From assembly GCF_046630445.1 (NCBI RefSeq), contig NC_092342.1:86311001-86375000 (forward strand): a stretch of 64,000 bases of DNA. The letters run 5' to 3'. Below are positions 1 through 12,219 of the stretch, in pieces (position 1 is the first letter of the stretch; every line of letters starts with the position of its first letter). The notes under the pieces were generated by a model. The model worked only from the letters and a program-made list of their open reading frames with translations, did not search any database and was not told the DNA's origin. The position numbers were made by a program, and so were the translations under genes. The stretch comes from Rutidosis leptorrhynchoides. Its lineage: Eukaryota; Streptophyta; Magnoliopsida; Asterales; Asteraceae.

Positions 1-7
1 TAATCTT

Positions 8-480
8 TTATTGATTCCAGAACATCTTCCTCACTAAATTCAGCTTATAAACCCGAGTGAAAACAGTTTTCACCATCGGGTCTTCATTCCACAGCCCATT
101 AATTGACAGCCCGCGAATATTATTTCTGTTATATCTCTCTCTAATTACCGAGTGAAAATAGCGCGAGTTCTCATCCCCTTCAAGTATCCATCGAATACGG
201 GCTTTTTTTTAACATACCCGCCTTACGACCATCCAATTCTAGCCATTTTTTTCTCGATTCAATCTACACTTTTCGTTCATCATCATTTAAATTTCTGACA
301 TTTGCTTCCTGCTCCAATTTATTATTTGTTGTTCGAAGAGATTCGATCTCAGAATCTAAGGGACCCATCTCAGTTTTGTTCCATTTTTTTAGCTCGGATC
401 TCACCCTTTTTAGCTTGTTTCAAAACATGCAGTCTTTCCTCTTGCCACAAACTGTAATGGACCAAGCATCCTCAATTATT
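8..480 (-). pseudogene. LINE (L1-type) reverse-transcriptase N-terminal fragment
   Basis: Reading the minus strand from about 300 down to the stop at 8-10 gives a frame containing the motif ARIRWILEGDENSRYFHS, then RNNIRGLSINGLW and NEDP. These are hallmarks of the linker just upstream of the RT domain in plant L1-type LINEs. Farther upstream on the same strand (about 480-300) a related frame reads like the preceding helical region (SELKKWNK, LDSEIESL), with stops and frame changes. The RT catalytic core would lie beyond the left edge of the window or is lost. The fragment is cut on the other side by the copia LTR at 519. It is an old, non-functional remnant and the oldest visible layer of the locus. 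Family assignment is from motif recognition only. Confidence 0.72.
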
Positions 481-518
481 TTATCCACGCCTTATAAATT
501 TAGCCAATCATTAAAAAG

Positions 519-1477
519 TGTTGAGTCCCCAAAATAATTAAGGATTTAATTATGACAAAACTGTAATTTATTTGCACTAAAATGTTATGTGCAGCCAGCA
601 CAAGTTTGTTTATGTATAGACAGGAAATATTGTTGTGTCGAGTATTTAGTTTGTTGCTTAATCTATCAGCACAAGGTAGACAGAGTTCTTCAATCAGCAC
701 ATGATGCATACTCAGCAATTCAATAATATCAAGTGACTCAGCAATGAAGAACCAGCATAGCTGGAATGCAGCTTACTACACAAGACAACTATGCTCCATT
801 ACAAGCATAGTAGTTTTCTGAGTGGTCTACATCAATTGTACTATTCAACAGAAGTCAAAGACAAAGTTGAACAGGAAAGGACACGCGTCGGCGGCTGACA
901 AGTGACCTTACAAGACCACGTGGGAATGCAGAAGTTTAATGCATGTGCATACATGTGCTATACTTTGTCAATGCCTAGGGAACACAACATTCTATTTGTT
1001 TAAATAAATAGTGGTGCCAAACCGAATTGGGGTGTTCCTGCAAATAGCTACCAAAGAGGAAAGAGGAGAGCACGCTCTCTGATGCAGTTGTCCCCATAAG
1101 TACAGACATCCTATGTACCAGTGGACAATGGAACAATTACATGGATAAAAGGACTACTATAAATTATTGTATCCATTATTGTAACAACTAGTGGTGTGGG
1201 TTTTATTATTTAGAGTCCAAAACGTGTAATAGCTTTAAGTTTTTCCTCATAGCTATAATCTAGGTAAATCTGTATCAACCAACTATCATTCCGCCAAGGT
1301 CTTTGTAATTCTTTGTGATTTTATCAATAAAGAATAACCGTTGAAAATTACCTCTGACTCTATTTAATTTACTTGCTTGAATACTAAATTGTGTTTAACT
1401 GTTAAGTTAATTAAAGAGAAGTTGTATTCACCCCTCCCCCCTCTATAATACTCATGTTGTTAATCAATGGACCAACA
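519..1477 (+). repeat. 5' LTR of the Sirevirus-like copia element
   Basis: The LTR starts TGTTGAGTCCCC after the LINE remnant and ends ACCAACA, three bases before the primer-binding site, giving 959 bp with TG...CA ends. A TATA-like stretch (TTTAAATAAATAG) lies near 1000. The 3' partner LTR is beyond the window, so the boundaries rest on terminal dinucleotides and PBS position rather than on LTR-LTR comparison. The base run AAAAG just before 519 is one half of a possible 5-bp target duplication that cannot be checked here. Confidence 0.75.
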
Positions 1478-1479
1478 AC

Positions 1480-1492
1480 TGGTATCAGAGCA
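1480..1492 (+). promoter_or_regulatory. Primer-binding site, initiator Met tRNA type (copia)
   Basis: TGGTATCAGAGCA directly downstream of the LTR matches the complement of the 3' end of plant initiator Met tRNA, the standard primer for plant copia elements. Confidence 0.9.
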
Positions 1493-1514
1493 TCAGTCTT
1501 GATAATTTAATATC

Positions 1515-4063
1515 TTGGATCTGAATTCTCTCATGGCTGCATACTCAAATACATCTTATCTTGAAAATGGCTCATCTAATAGACCACCCAAATTTGATGA
1601 AGATGAATATGAAACTTGGAAGGCAAGGTTCGTGCTTCACCTGGAGTCTATTGACCTACTTATGCCTGGTATTGCCACAGATGGTCCATTTTCCCAACTG
1701 AAACTATTGATAGCATTCCAGCCACTGCTGACACTCCTGCCATTCCTGGCAGAGAGGTTGTTCTCACTCCAGCCAAATGGGATGCTGAGGACAAACGTCG
1801 TGTTGGACTTGACCCTAAGATCAGAACTCTGTTAGCAATAACTTTACCTAATCACCTGTTCAAACTGATTAAGGGAAAACTGAATGCTAAGTTCATGTTA
1901 GACTATCTAGATGTTACTTATGAAGGCATGGATGAGGTTAGGCAGAACAAGATTATTGCTTTAAAAAGAGAGTATGAAATGTTCTTTGCCTATAAGAATG
2001 AGACCCTTAAGCAAACCTTCATTAGGTTTAACTCCTTAGTTGCTGACCTGCTTACTTTGAAAATCACATATACTGATTTTGAACAAGTAAACAAATTCAT
2101 TGACTCATTGTCTGCCAAATAGAAACCAGTGACTGACCCTCTAAGAACCACCCAGGATTTAAAGAACTTTAACATGTCTTCTCTCTATGGTACACTTTGG
2201 AACCATGAGAAGGCAGAAGCTAAACTTGAACTAAACATGTAAGAAAACTTTAAGTCTGCTCCCACCACTTTAAAATCTTCTAAAACAGATGATACTGCTC
2301 TTATGGCTGCTGCTAAAAAGAAAGCTCAAAAGGCTTTACTGGTTCAAAAGTTGACAGCAGAAGAACAGTCAGCTGAAGATGATGTGGATAGTGGTACTGG
2401 GTTTGAAGAAAGCAGTGATGATGAAGATGATGTGGAAGGTTTTGCTGAAGGTATGGCTTTGCTGGCTAGACAGTTCAAAAGGTTTAATAGTAATAAAACC
2501 AGCAAGTCATACAAAGGGAGTAAGAAACCAAGTGCAAGGTATAGCAGCAAATCAGTCAAGGGTCGTAAATCTAAGTGTTACAATTGTGGGAAGGTTGGAC
2601 ATTTTGCTACTGAATGCATGTCCAGGAAACCTTCTGTCTCACACGCTAACTCTTTCTCAAAAGCTGACAAGTACAAGAACAAGTACAAAGCTATGAAAGC
2701 TCAGATGAAGGAAAGTGCAAAGGCTGATAAGAAGGGAACGAAGCCAGAAAAGGTTCTAGTTGCTGAGCATCATGATTGGGATGAAACCAGCTCTTCTTCA
2801 TCTTCTGACAGTGATACTGATGATGATGATGATGCTGGTTATGCTTCTGGTAAAAAGCTGTGTTTGATGGCCAATGAGGTCGAGGAGTCTGATGAGGATG
2901 ATAATGGTAGTACGTGGCTGATATGAGGGAAGCTGATCTGAAAAAGGATACACCTCAATGGATATCTGAAATGCTGTATAAGGTTGATAATTTTCGAACC
3001 TATACTGATGATGAAAAAGTTGAAATGTTTGACTACCTAAGAGTTGATTTATGTAGAGGCAGTAAACGTGAAGAAGTTTTAAAATCTGATAACAAATCTC
3101 TAAATGAAAAACTTAAAAGCAAAACTGATGAAATTAAGATTTTAAAAGATGAAATTTTAAAACTTGAAAAACAAAATTTTGCTTTAAAGGCTCTTCACGT
3201 TGAGGCAGCAGATGTTAAGAACCAGCTAAACGACCTCAAGAAGGTTGTTGCTTCATGGTGTACATCTGCTCAATGCACAGCAAAATATGTGAATGAGCAG
3301 GTGCCTGCCCAAGTTGAAGCATTCTTTACTGGTGACTATGCTGCTGCTGCTGCTCTTGCAGAAGTTACTTACATGGACCCCATTCTCGAAACTGATCCTG
3401 AAGCTGTCTTGCCAAATACTTTTGCCAAGATAGTTAAGGGTAAAAAGGTTTTAACAAATAAGTTCGTCAGACCTACAGAGACCCCACCACCGTCCATGAA
3501 AGAAATCTTGGAGGATGAAGTAAAAGCCAAGGAAACCAGTACTTTAATTGATGAAACTACTGATCCCTCAAGCATTTACTACATGACTCTAAAGGAAAGG
3601 CGCATTAAAAGAGAAATCACTGAAAATAACCAAAGAAAGTAAAAAACAATTGATTTCCTTTCATGTTCAAATTCCACCAATGCTGAGCTAGCTGATGAAA
3701 ATTGTACTGGTCAACCAGTAGCTGCTGATAAGCCAGCAAAATGCAATACTGGCAAGTCAAAGGTAGCAATCAAGATTCACACGAATCGTCCGGTATCAGC
3801 TGACAGGTCAATAACTTCCCACACTGGCTCGTCGAACAACAAAGGCAAGGCAGTATACCATTATTCTGGTACTGGTTCTAAAAGGAAAGCTGCCCTTAAG
3901 GAAAAAGCTAAAGTGAACCAAATTGTGGAATCATGTGCTGAGTCATCTATCATTGAGATAATGACTGTCAAGCTTGACCAGCTCATGCCATATCTGAAAG
4001 TAGACCCGATCTTACTGCACCCATTTACTCAGTGTATGACCAGTCACCGATACCAAATGTGAG
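1515..4063 (+). pseudogene. gag: copia gag (UBN2-type capsid, zinc knuckle, long acidic and coiled-coil part), broken
   Basis: The capsid-like region begins with ATG at 1515 in the form usual for plant copia gag (N-terminal FDEDEYETWKARF) and continues in a second frame at 1895-2122 (YEGMDEVRQNKI, LVADLLTLK), resembling the UBN2/gag-polypeptide family. The frame at 2303-2926 is acidic and lysine-rich and holds a canonical CCHC knuckle, CYNCGKVGHFATEC, near 2575. The frame at 2914-3642 is a charged, probably coiled-coil segment (KSLNEKLKSKTDEIKILKDE); it stays open past a TAA at 3640-3642 to about 4060. The breaks are frame changes near 1840, 2920 and 4040 and a stop at 2120-2122. The extended gag carboxyl part is typical of Sireviruses. 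It would form the virus-like particle; this copy cannot. Confidence 0.8.
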
Positions 4064-4793
4064 AAAATGCTACAAGTGTGGCAACAAGTTTCACTTAGCC
4101 AACCGTTGTACTCTAACCCTAACCCTAACCCAATCTGCTGCTGCCTCTTCAAGCAAGCCAGCAGACAGGAAGAGATCATCAAAGATGACCCTTCCAGAAC
4201 CCATCCTTGGATGGGTTCCCAAAAAGAACTAATCTCTTAGCTACTGTGCAGGGCATTCAAAACAAGCAAATCTGGTATCTCGATAGTGGGTGTTCGAGAC
4301 ATATGACCGGATGTAAGTCCCTGCTGATGGACTATCAGGAAAAGGATGGTCCAGTTGTATCATATGGAGATAATTCGTTGGGTTACACAAAGGGTTTTGG
4401 TACTTTAACAAATGGGAATGTTACATTTTCAAATGTAGCATATGTCGTTGGGCTTAAACACAATCTACCCAGCATAAGACAACTGATAAGCAAAAGTAAG
4501 ATAGTCCACTTCAGAAGGAAAATTGGCACTATTTTCGATAAGATAGGAAAGCCACTTCTGACAGCAAAAAGACATGAGAACATGTATCAAATTGACATGA
4601 ACACATCAGTCACAACAACTGATACTTGTTTCTACTCAAAGGTAGCAGACAACCTCGGGTGGTTATGGCACAAGAGATTCTCACATCTCAACTTCAAAGA
4701 TATTCATAAGTTATCTAGTAAAAGTTTGGTGTCTGGCTACCCACAATGTCTTATGTGAAGGACAGATTGTGTCTTGGTTGTGAAAAAGGGAAG
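4032..4793 (+). pseudogene. copia second zinc knuckle, protease and integrase N-terminus, cut by Athila insertion
   Basis: The frame at 4032-4232 has a second CCHC-like knuckle (CYKCGNKFHLANRC), followed by a Thr-Leu run encoded by CCCTAA-type repeats. The overlapping frame at 4207-4758 carries the protease active-site motif WYLDSGCSRHMTG (D-S-G) and, near its end, the integrase-preceding zinc-finger region WLWHKRFSHLNFKDI. A frame change near 4740 precedes the conserved second half of that finger (CLGCEKGK at about 4768-4793). The gene is then severed at 4793 by the Athila element; the same coding sense resumes at 56697. Known role of the family: polyprotein cleavage and cDNA integration. 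Confidence 0.85.
4789..4793 (+). repeat. Target-site duplication of the Athila element, left copy (GGAAG)
   Basis: GGAAG precedes the Athila LTR at 4794 and is repeated at 56697-56701 after its right LTR. It lies inside the copia integrase frame. Confidence 0.93.
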
Positions 4794-5263
4794 TGATAAT
4801 GCTAAAAATGAACACATATTTCATAGCATTATCCTTCAAGAAAGACAAGCTTTTAGTTGCAATTATTCTATTTACAAGTGATATTCGTTTAAATAATAAA
4901 AGGTGAAGACAAAAGACAGATTTGATGATTTGAAGACGCAAACGACCAAAACACTAAAAAGTACAAAGTACAATCCAAGTGGTTCAATTTATTGATGAGA
5001 AACGTCTAAAAATTACAAGAGTACAAGCCGCAAAACGCAAAGTACAAGATATTAAATCGTACGAAAGGACGTTCGAAAATCCGGAACTGAGACCTGAACC
5101 AACTATCAACGCGCAAAGCAACAGACCTAAAATTACAAGTCAAAGATGCACAAGAATATAATATAATATATATATATAATTATATAAAATTATACATATT
5201 ATATTATATAATAAATAAATCAAGAGCCGCCCATGTTTTGGAAGCATTTGGTGCTGGAAAAGT

Positions 5264-5314
5264 AGGCCATGCGATCGCATGGCCTGGAGGCCTTATTCCC
5301 ATGAGATCGCATGG
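5264..5314. promoter_or_regulatory. Palindrome pair just upstream of the likely LTR promoter (Athila 5' LTR)
   Basis: 5264-5285 is a perfect 22-bp palindrome with core CCATGCGATCGCATGG; 5299-5314 is a second copy with one mismatch (GAGATCGC). The pair sits about 30 bp before a TATA-like box. The function is unknown; candidates are a dimeric transcription-factor site or an RNA hairpin. Confidence 0.7.
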
Positions 5315-6455
5315 CTGAGGAAACCTGGCCACATCTATAAATTGGAGCATTTTTCGACGAATTATACACACCTTCATTCACTGATCTCTCTCACTCTCTC
5401 AATTATATTTATATTTATATTTTAATTATAATTTTAACATTAAGTTAATAATAATAAGGTTATAGTATCGAATGTTTTAAGGTTTTGTAAGTCGAAACTC
5501 TATCCGTGTAATGCTACGCGATTATACTCATTGTAAGTTATGTTCAACCCTTTTAAATTAATGTCCCATAGCTAAGTTATTATTATGCTTATTTAAGTTG
5601 AAGTAATCGTGATGTTGGACTAAATATTAAGACGGGGTTATTGAACTTTGGACCATAATTGGGGTTTGGACAAAAGACCGACACTTGTGGAAATTGGACT
5701 ATGGGCTATTAATGGGCTTTATATTAATTAAATGATATCTCGTTGATTTAATATAGAGTTTTATAATTTGACGTATTTATATTTAACCACATACGCTTGA
5801 CTGGGTATGGTGGGTGGGATATTTATAAATACTTATAATTGTTCATTTGACCAGACACGTGGATGGATTAATAGTCACTGGACTCATTAAAACAGGGGTG
5901 GATTACATTCAAGGGTAATTGGTGTAATTGTTAACAAAGTATTAAAACCTTGGATTACACGCAGTCGATAACCTGGTGTATTCATTAAACAAAGTATTAA
6001 GACCTTGTTACAGTTTGAATCTCCAATTAGTTGAAATATTTGACTTCGGGTATAAGGTTAATTTGGCGAAGACTCTCGCACTTTATAATTATGACTGATG
6101 GACTATTATGGACAAAACCAGATGGACATATCGAATAATCCAGGACAAAGGACAATTAACCCTTGGTAATAAATTAAAATCAACACGTCAAACATCATGA
6201 TTACAGAAGTTTAAATAAGCATAATTCCTTTATTTCATATTTTATCGCACTTTTATTTATCGTCATTTTATTTATCGTACTTTAAATTATTGCACTTTAA
6301 ATTATCGTACTTTTATTTTATCGCATTTTTATTTATCGTCATTTACTTTACTCTTTAAATTAAGTTATATTTAATATTTTGCATTAGGACGTAAAATTGA
6401 CAAACCGGTCATTAAACGGTAAAATCCCTCCTTTTATAATAATAATACTACTACT

Positions 6456-6461
<6 letters not shown>

Positions 6462-6497
<36 letters not shown>
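6462..6497. repeat. (TA)n microsatellite in Athila 5' LTR
   Basis: An uninterrupted TA run, followed by CA repeats; a shorter-flanked counterpart is at 56420-56455 in the 3' LTR. Confidence 0.95.
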
Positions 6498-6505
<8 letters not shown>

Positions 6506-6748
6506 AATATAGTGTTTAAAATAAATATAACTTTAAACTTAGCCAGCTCTCTGTGGAACGAACCGGACTTACTAAAAACTACACTACTCTACGATTAGGT
6601 ACACTGCCTATAAGTATTGTAGCAAGGTTTAGGTATATCCATTCTATAAATAAATAAATAACTTGTATAAAATTGTATCATATTTAATAGTATTTCATAG
6701 TAAAATATAATTTATTTCGTACTACACCTCGCACACATCAAGTATTTT

Positions 6749-6765
6749 TGGCGCCGCTGCCGGGG
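6749..6765 (+). promoter_or_regulatory. Athila primer-binding site, Asp-tRNA type
   Basis: TGGCGCCGCTGCCGGGG, starting 9 bp after the LTR, differs by one base from the TGGCGCCGTTGCCGGGG primer site typical of Athila and Tat elements, which is complementary to the 3' end of tRNA-Asp. Confidence 0.9.
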
Positions 6766-8067
6766 AAGACGAAAGCGAAACGCTATATAAAAAAAATTAG
6801 TTTTTAAGATATTTTTGTATAAATATAATATTTCTTATTTTGTAAAAATATTTTGTTAAAAATACAAAAATATAAAAACATAAAAAAATAATATATTTCT
6901 ATATTTTTAAGTGTTTAAGTGAAAAGAAAATATATTTTATATTTTATAATTTATATAAAGGTATAAAAGTATTATTTTTAGTTCTTAAAAAAATATAAAT
7001 TTATTTATAGTAAATATTACATATATATTATTTTTATAAATTAAAAATCAAAAAAATAATAATTAAAAAGAGTAAACAGTCCGAGAACTGTAGCAGCCCA
7101 ACAAATCAGGCCTGGTATTCAACACCATGCGACCGCATGGATTTATAACACTCAACTCATGCGATCGCATGAGTTGATGTGACAGGTCTGGTACCTTTGA
7201 CCGATGAATTAGGGTTACGGTTTTATTAATTATTATTATTAATTAATTAGTTAATTAGGGTTTTAATTAAATAATATTTAGTTTTAGTTTTAGTTAATTT
7301 TATATCTTAAGTTTTAATTAACTATATAAAATAATACTTTTATAAAATAATAATATAAAAATAATATTTTTATAAAAATAAGTAATTTTATCATTTTTTT
7401 ATATCTTTTTATAAATTGTCTATATTAATCTTTTAATTCGTAATTTGTAATTTATCGTTCGTAACTAATTTTAAGCTTAGTATTTTGCCATAGTATTTCT
7501 AGATCTTTAGGCTTTGCCGTAAAATCCCTTAAGTGCTTTTTCTTTAGATTAAGATTTAGACGCTTTAGAATTTTACGACGTCACTTATCGCTTTAGTTTT
7601 AAATAGATTTTAGTGCCTAATTAAGTTATTGCCGTTTTGGATATAGAATTCCTTTTAAGCTTTAATTCCTTTAGACGTAACTTTTAATATTTAGTTTTTA
7701 GACTTTTATGTTTCGACGCTTTACTTTATTATTATTATTTTTCGACCTTTTATTTTTCGACGTTTTTCGACGCATTCTTTTTCTTTCTCATTTCTACGCT
7801 CTAGTTTTTAGGACATAGAATTTTCTTTATTTTCTTTAAATTTCGACGAAAAATTATTTTAAGTGGTTAAATTGATAGACATCCAAAATTTTCTGGTTCG
7901 TAGTAATAGTTGGATTTGTTAGTGGCGAGTTGTGGGCTTCCGATTTAAAGGGTCCTGGCTACCTGCTGCATCTATTGGCTATTCTAAACGTGGGCAAAAT
8001 CAGAAAAGTCTATTGATTTGATAACTTATATAATTTTTATTTTTATAACTAATAGGATATTCAGTGA
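6766..8067 (+). other. Athila untranslated leader
   Basis: About 1.3 kb of very AT-rich DNA between the primer site and gag, without a credible gene. It holds a second GCGATCGC palindrome pair: 7125-7140 (one mismatch) and 7152-7177, the latter a perfect 26-bp palindrome. A long leader is normal for Athila. Confidence 0.75.
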
Positions 8068-9842
8068 ATGCACCGAGCAAAACGTTCACAACCTTTCATA
8101 CGTTCACAACCTGTAACTCGATCAAGACATCTAGCCAACATTGTCGCCGTTGATTTTTCTTTAGAATCATCATCTAGTCGACCAAGTACTCCAATTCAAA
8201 TTTCCGATAATCCCTTTTTTGAACCCGACCTCACAATTGAGAACCCGGAGGATATTCAAGGACAATTCAGAGATCCTGAACCACTAATCATTCCTCTTGA
8301 ACCACAAATCATTCAACCAGAGATTGTCGAGGAAGAAACCATTAAATCAAAATCCTCTAGTGATTCAGATTCAACAAATTCAATCATGGAAAATCAAGAA
8401 CCTCTAAGTATGGAAGCTCACGCACTGGCCAAGGTCATGCCATTACTTAACTAGAAATTAATGCACCAGATTACAAAATTAATGGACAAATCCTACACAT
8501 GGTAACTAATCAATGCCAATTTAGTGGTACGCCAAAAGAAGATCCAAACGAACATCTTCGAAATTTTAATAGGATATGTACTATATTTAAAATCAGAGAA
8601 GTTGAGGATGAACAGATCTATCTCATGTTATTTCCCTGGACTTTAAAGGGAGAAGCCAAAGATTGGTTAGAATCGTTACCTGAAGGAGCGATTGACACAT
8701 GGGATGTCTTAGTTGAGAAATTTCTTAAAAGATTCTTTTCGGCATCTAAAACCGTAAGACTTCAAGGAGAAATTGTTACATTTACACAAAAGCCAAATGA
8801 AACATTATATGAGGCGTGAACAAGATTCAGAAAGTTGTTGAGAGGATGTCCTCAACACGGTTTAGACACTTATTAAATAGTACAAATATTCTACCAAGGA
8901 TGTGACGTTGCTACACGAAAAGACATCGACACAACAGCTGGTGGTTCCATTATGAAGAAAACCGCAACTGAAGCTCACAAAATTATTGATAACACAGCCT
9001 CCCACTCACATGAGTGGCACCAGGAAAAAGATATTGTTCATTCATCTAAAGCGGCTAGAGTCGATTCTAGCCATGACTTTGATTTCATTTCCGCAAAGTT
9101 AGATGCTTTCGAGAGACGAATGGAAAAGATGACTAAAGATATTCACGCAATACGAATTAGTTGTGAGCAGTGTGGAGGACCATATTTGACAAAAGATTGT
9201 CTCAGTATTGAACAAACAATGGAACAAAGAGAGAATGTTTCATACATGAACCAAAGGTCGGGAAATAATTATCAGAATAATTATCAACCGCCAAGACCAA
9301 ACTACAATCAGAACTATAACCGAAATGTTCCATACAACAACCAATAAGGTCCTAACAATCAACAAGTATCTAATAATACTTACAACCAGTAAAGACCTAT
9401 TTTTCCAAATAAACCACCACAAACCGATGATAAAAAGCCAAATTTAGAAGATATGATGTCAAAGCTAGTTGAATCTCAAACGCAGTTTTTCACATCTCAG
9501 AAACAAACGAATGAACAAAATGCTCAAGCATTTAGAAATCAACAAGCTTCTATACAAAATCTGAAACAAGAAGTGAGCAACCTAGCAAGGTTGATAGGTG
9601 AAAGAAAACCGGGGAGTCTACCTAGCGATACAAATGCTAACCCCCGAAATGAAACAGCTAAAGCCATTACCACAAGAAGTGGTATTACACTTAAACCACC
9701 TGAAATACCTGTAATTTCTGATGACTCTATTCCTACTACACAGGGACCACAGCCTGAGCAAGAGAAGGAATCAGAACTGGTAGTTGAAAAGGTTAATGAA
9801 GATAACACATTTAAGACAAAGCCTTATGTTAAACCATACTAA
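8068..9842 (+). pseudogene. gag: Athila gag, broken
   Basis: The start codon at 8068 opens a frame with an acidic, Pro-rich N-terminus (8068-8454). After a frame change, 8499-8819 holds the conserved Retrotrans_gag domain: LRNFNRICTIFKI, then LKGEAKDWLESLPEGAIDTW, then LVEKFLKRFF. At 8952-9347 follows a segment with a degenerate knuckle (CEQCGGPYLTKDC) and an Asn/Tyr/Pro-rich tail; 9453-9842 is a Gln-rich, probably coiled-coil linker containing the Athila-typical AITTRSG motif. Stops lie at 8452, 8817, 8874, 9345, 9390 and 9840. All six fit a single C-to-T or G-to-A change of Gln or Trp codons. The domain forms the particle core in the family. Confidence 0.85.
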
Positions 9843-11168
9843 CCACCGCTTCCTTACCCGAGTAAAATGAGAAAAGAAAGACTTGAAGCCGAGCAATCCA
9901 AATTTTTGGATATGTTTAAACAAATAAATGTCAATCTTCCTTTCATTGATGTGATTTCAGGAATGCCAAGATATGCTAAATTCCTGAAAGATCTAATCAC
10001 AAATAGAAAGAAAATGGAAGAACTCTTGGCTGTTATAATGAATGCTAATTGTTCTGCAGTGCTGTTGAATAAACTACCAGAAAAATTATCAGATCCAGGA
10101 AGTTTCACAATTCCATGTTTTCTGGGTAGTCTTAGTTCAATAGAAGCATTGGCAGACTTAGGTGCTAGCATAAACTTAATGCAGTATTTATTATACGCTA
10201 AACTAGACCTCGAAGAATTGAAACCAACAAGAATAAGTATACAACTAGCCGATCGATCAGTAAAATATCCTAGAGGGATAATGGAGAACATGCTAGTTAA
10301 AGTTGGTACTTTAGTATTTCCAGTAGATTTTGTTATTCTGGACATGGAAGAAGATTCTCGAGTTCCTCTCACATTAGGAAGACCATTCTTAAACACGGCT
10401 AAAGCAATAATAGACGTGTTTGGTAAGAAACTGACCCTAAGTATAGAGGACGAGAGTGTTAATTTTTCTGTTGATAGAGCCATGCAACAACCGCAATCTG
10501 CAGATGATACATGTTATTATATTCAAACTATAGATTCACATACAGAATTGTTACAAGAATTTCCAGAATTACAAGTAACGGGAAAATGTTCTTTAGGAGA
10601 AGGAACTAAACCAATTGACGAAGCTGAAATGTTAGCTACACTAATGGCTAATGAATATGAACCAACAATTGAAGAACTTCAGATGCTGAAAGAGGAAGAC
10701 AGATATCGATACAAATCATCGATAGAAGAACCACCAATATTAGAGTTAAAGCCACTTCCAAACCATTTGGAATACGCTTATTTACATGGTGAATCTGAAT
10801 TACCTGTAATAATCTCATCTTCTCTTACTGAAAATGAAAAATCTCGACTCATTTCTGTGCTAAAAGCTCATAAACCAGCTATTGCATAGAAGATTCATGA
10901 CATTAAAGGTATAAGTCCTTCGTATTGCACACATAAAATCCTTATGGAAGAAGGTCATAAAACGTATGTGCAACACCAACGAAGACTAAATTCAAATATG
11001 CAAGATGTTGGTAAGAAAGAAATTATTAAACTGCTCGATGCAGGTTTAATTTATCCAATCTCTGATAGTCCATGGGTAAGCCCAGTTCAATGTGTACCTA
11101 AAAAAGGTGGCATCACTGTCATCACAAATGAAAAAGATGAGCTTATTCCTACTAGGACTGTAACGTGA
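9843..11168 (+). pseudogene. pol: Athila protease and start of reverse transcriptase, broken
   Basis: The open stretch 9867-10889 includes the retropepsin-like region: LADLGASINLMQ (D-L-G-A-S, an Athila-type active site near 10155) and, later, VPLTLGRPFLNTAKAIID, the downstream flap-partner motif. The RT N-terminal region is at 10944-11168 (LDAGLIYPISDSPWVSPVQ, VPKKGG). TAG at 10887 and TGA at 11166 interrupt it. The frame is the same as gag from 8499 onward, so the element encodes a single gag-pol, as is usual in this lineage. Confidence 0.87.
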
Positions 11169-12219
11169 TGGCGTGTTTGTATTGATTATAGAAAATTAAA
11201 TGACGCCACCAGAAAAGATCACTTTCCATTACCTTTCATTGATCAAATGTTAGAAAGGTTAGCCGGAAATAGTTACTATTGTTTTCTTGACGGTTTCTCC
11301 GGATACTTTCAAATTCCAATCGCACCCGAGGACCAAGAGAAAACCACCTTCACGTGCCCTTATGGTACTTTTGCTTTCAAACGCATGCCATTTAGACTTT
11401 GCAACGCCCCTGCAACCTTTCAAAGGTGCATGATGGCGATTTTTCACGACATGATAGAAGAATGCATGGAAATTTTCATGGATGACTTTTCAGTCTTCGG
11501 TGATACTTTTGAAACATGTCTAGATAATCTTGAACGAATGCTTATTAGATGCGAGCAATCAAATCTAGTACTTAATTGGGAGAAATACCATTTCATGGTT
11601 AGAGAAGGCATCGTTCTTGGTCATAAAATTTCAAAGGAAGGAATTGAAGTGGATAGAGCTAAAGTAGAGGTAATTGCTAAACTTCCACATCCCACCAATG
11701 TTAGAGGAGTTAGGAGTTTTCTAGGGCATGCCGGTTTTTACCGACGTTTCATAAAAGATTTTTTTTAAAATTGCCACTCCTATGAATAAACTCCTAGAAA
11801 AAGATGGTCCATTCATCTTTTCAGATGAATGCATCAAATCTTTTAATATTCTTAAAGAAAAACTCACTAATGCGCCGATTATGATAACTCCAAATTGGAA
11901 TCTACCATTTGAACTCATGTGCGATGCAAGTGATTTTGCAATGGGAGCTATTTTAGGTCAAAGGATTAAAAAACGATTTCAACCTATTTATTACGCTAGT
12001 AAGACGTTACAAGGAGCACAAATGAATTACACAACTACTGAAAAAGAACTCCTTGCTATTATCTTTGCTTTTGACAAATTTCGTTCATATCTCGTTCTAG
12101 CTAAAACAGTGGTCTATACTGATCATTCTGCTCTTAGATACCTATTTTCAAAACAAGATACCAAACCAAGATTAATCCGTTGGATCTTACTCTTACAAGA
12201 ATTCGATATTGAAATCTGA
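11169..12219 (+). pseudogene. pol: Athila reverse transcriptase and RNase H, broken
   Basis: The RT palm and fingers follow in order: WRVCIDYRKLNDATRKDHFPLP, then YYCFLDGFSGYFQIPI (first catalytic Asp), then FMDDFSVFG (the YxDD box as FMDD, usual in Athila). A run of eight T at about 11759-11766 coincides with a frame change. RNase H resumes at 11782 with [18 protein letters not shown], the catalytic Glu region [10 protein letters not shown] and [10 protein letters not shown]. It stops at 12217 (TGA, where an Arg codon is expected). The catalytic motifs themselves are intact, so the damage is recent relative to domain decay. Function in the family: copying the RNA into DNA and removing the template. 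Confidence 0.9.

Larger units (their letters stand above)
4794..6740 (+). repeat. Athila 5' LTR
   Basis: 1947 bp, matching 54752-56696 over its whole length with scattered substitutions. It contains a pair of GCGATCGC-centred palindromes at 5264-5314, the stretch CTATAAATTGGAGCATTTTT just after them (a plausible TATA box, near 5337), CT-rich and AT-rich runs, and a (TA)n run at 6462-6497. Small open frames inside (for example 4979-5161) have no recognisable product. Confidence 0.93.

Noticed and set aside
4112-4130. CCCTAA-type repeats (telomere-like) in the copia element
   Set aside because: Only about three units, of the hexamer and not the usual plant heptamer, and they lie inside a reading frame as a Thr-Leu run. 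Not an interstitial telomere.
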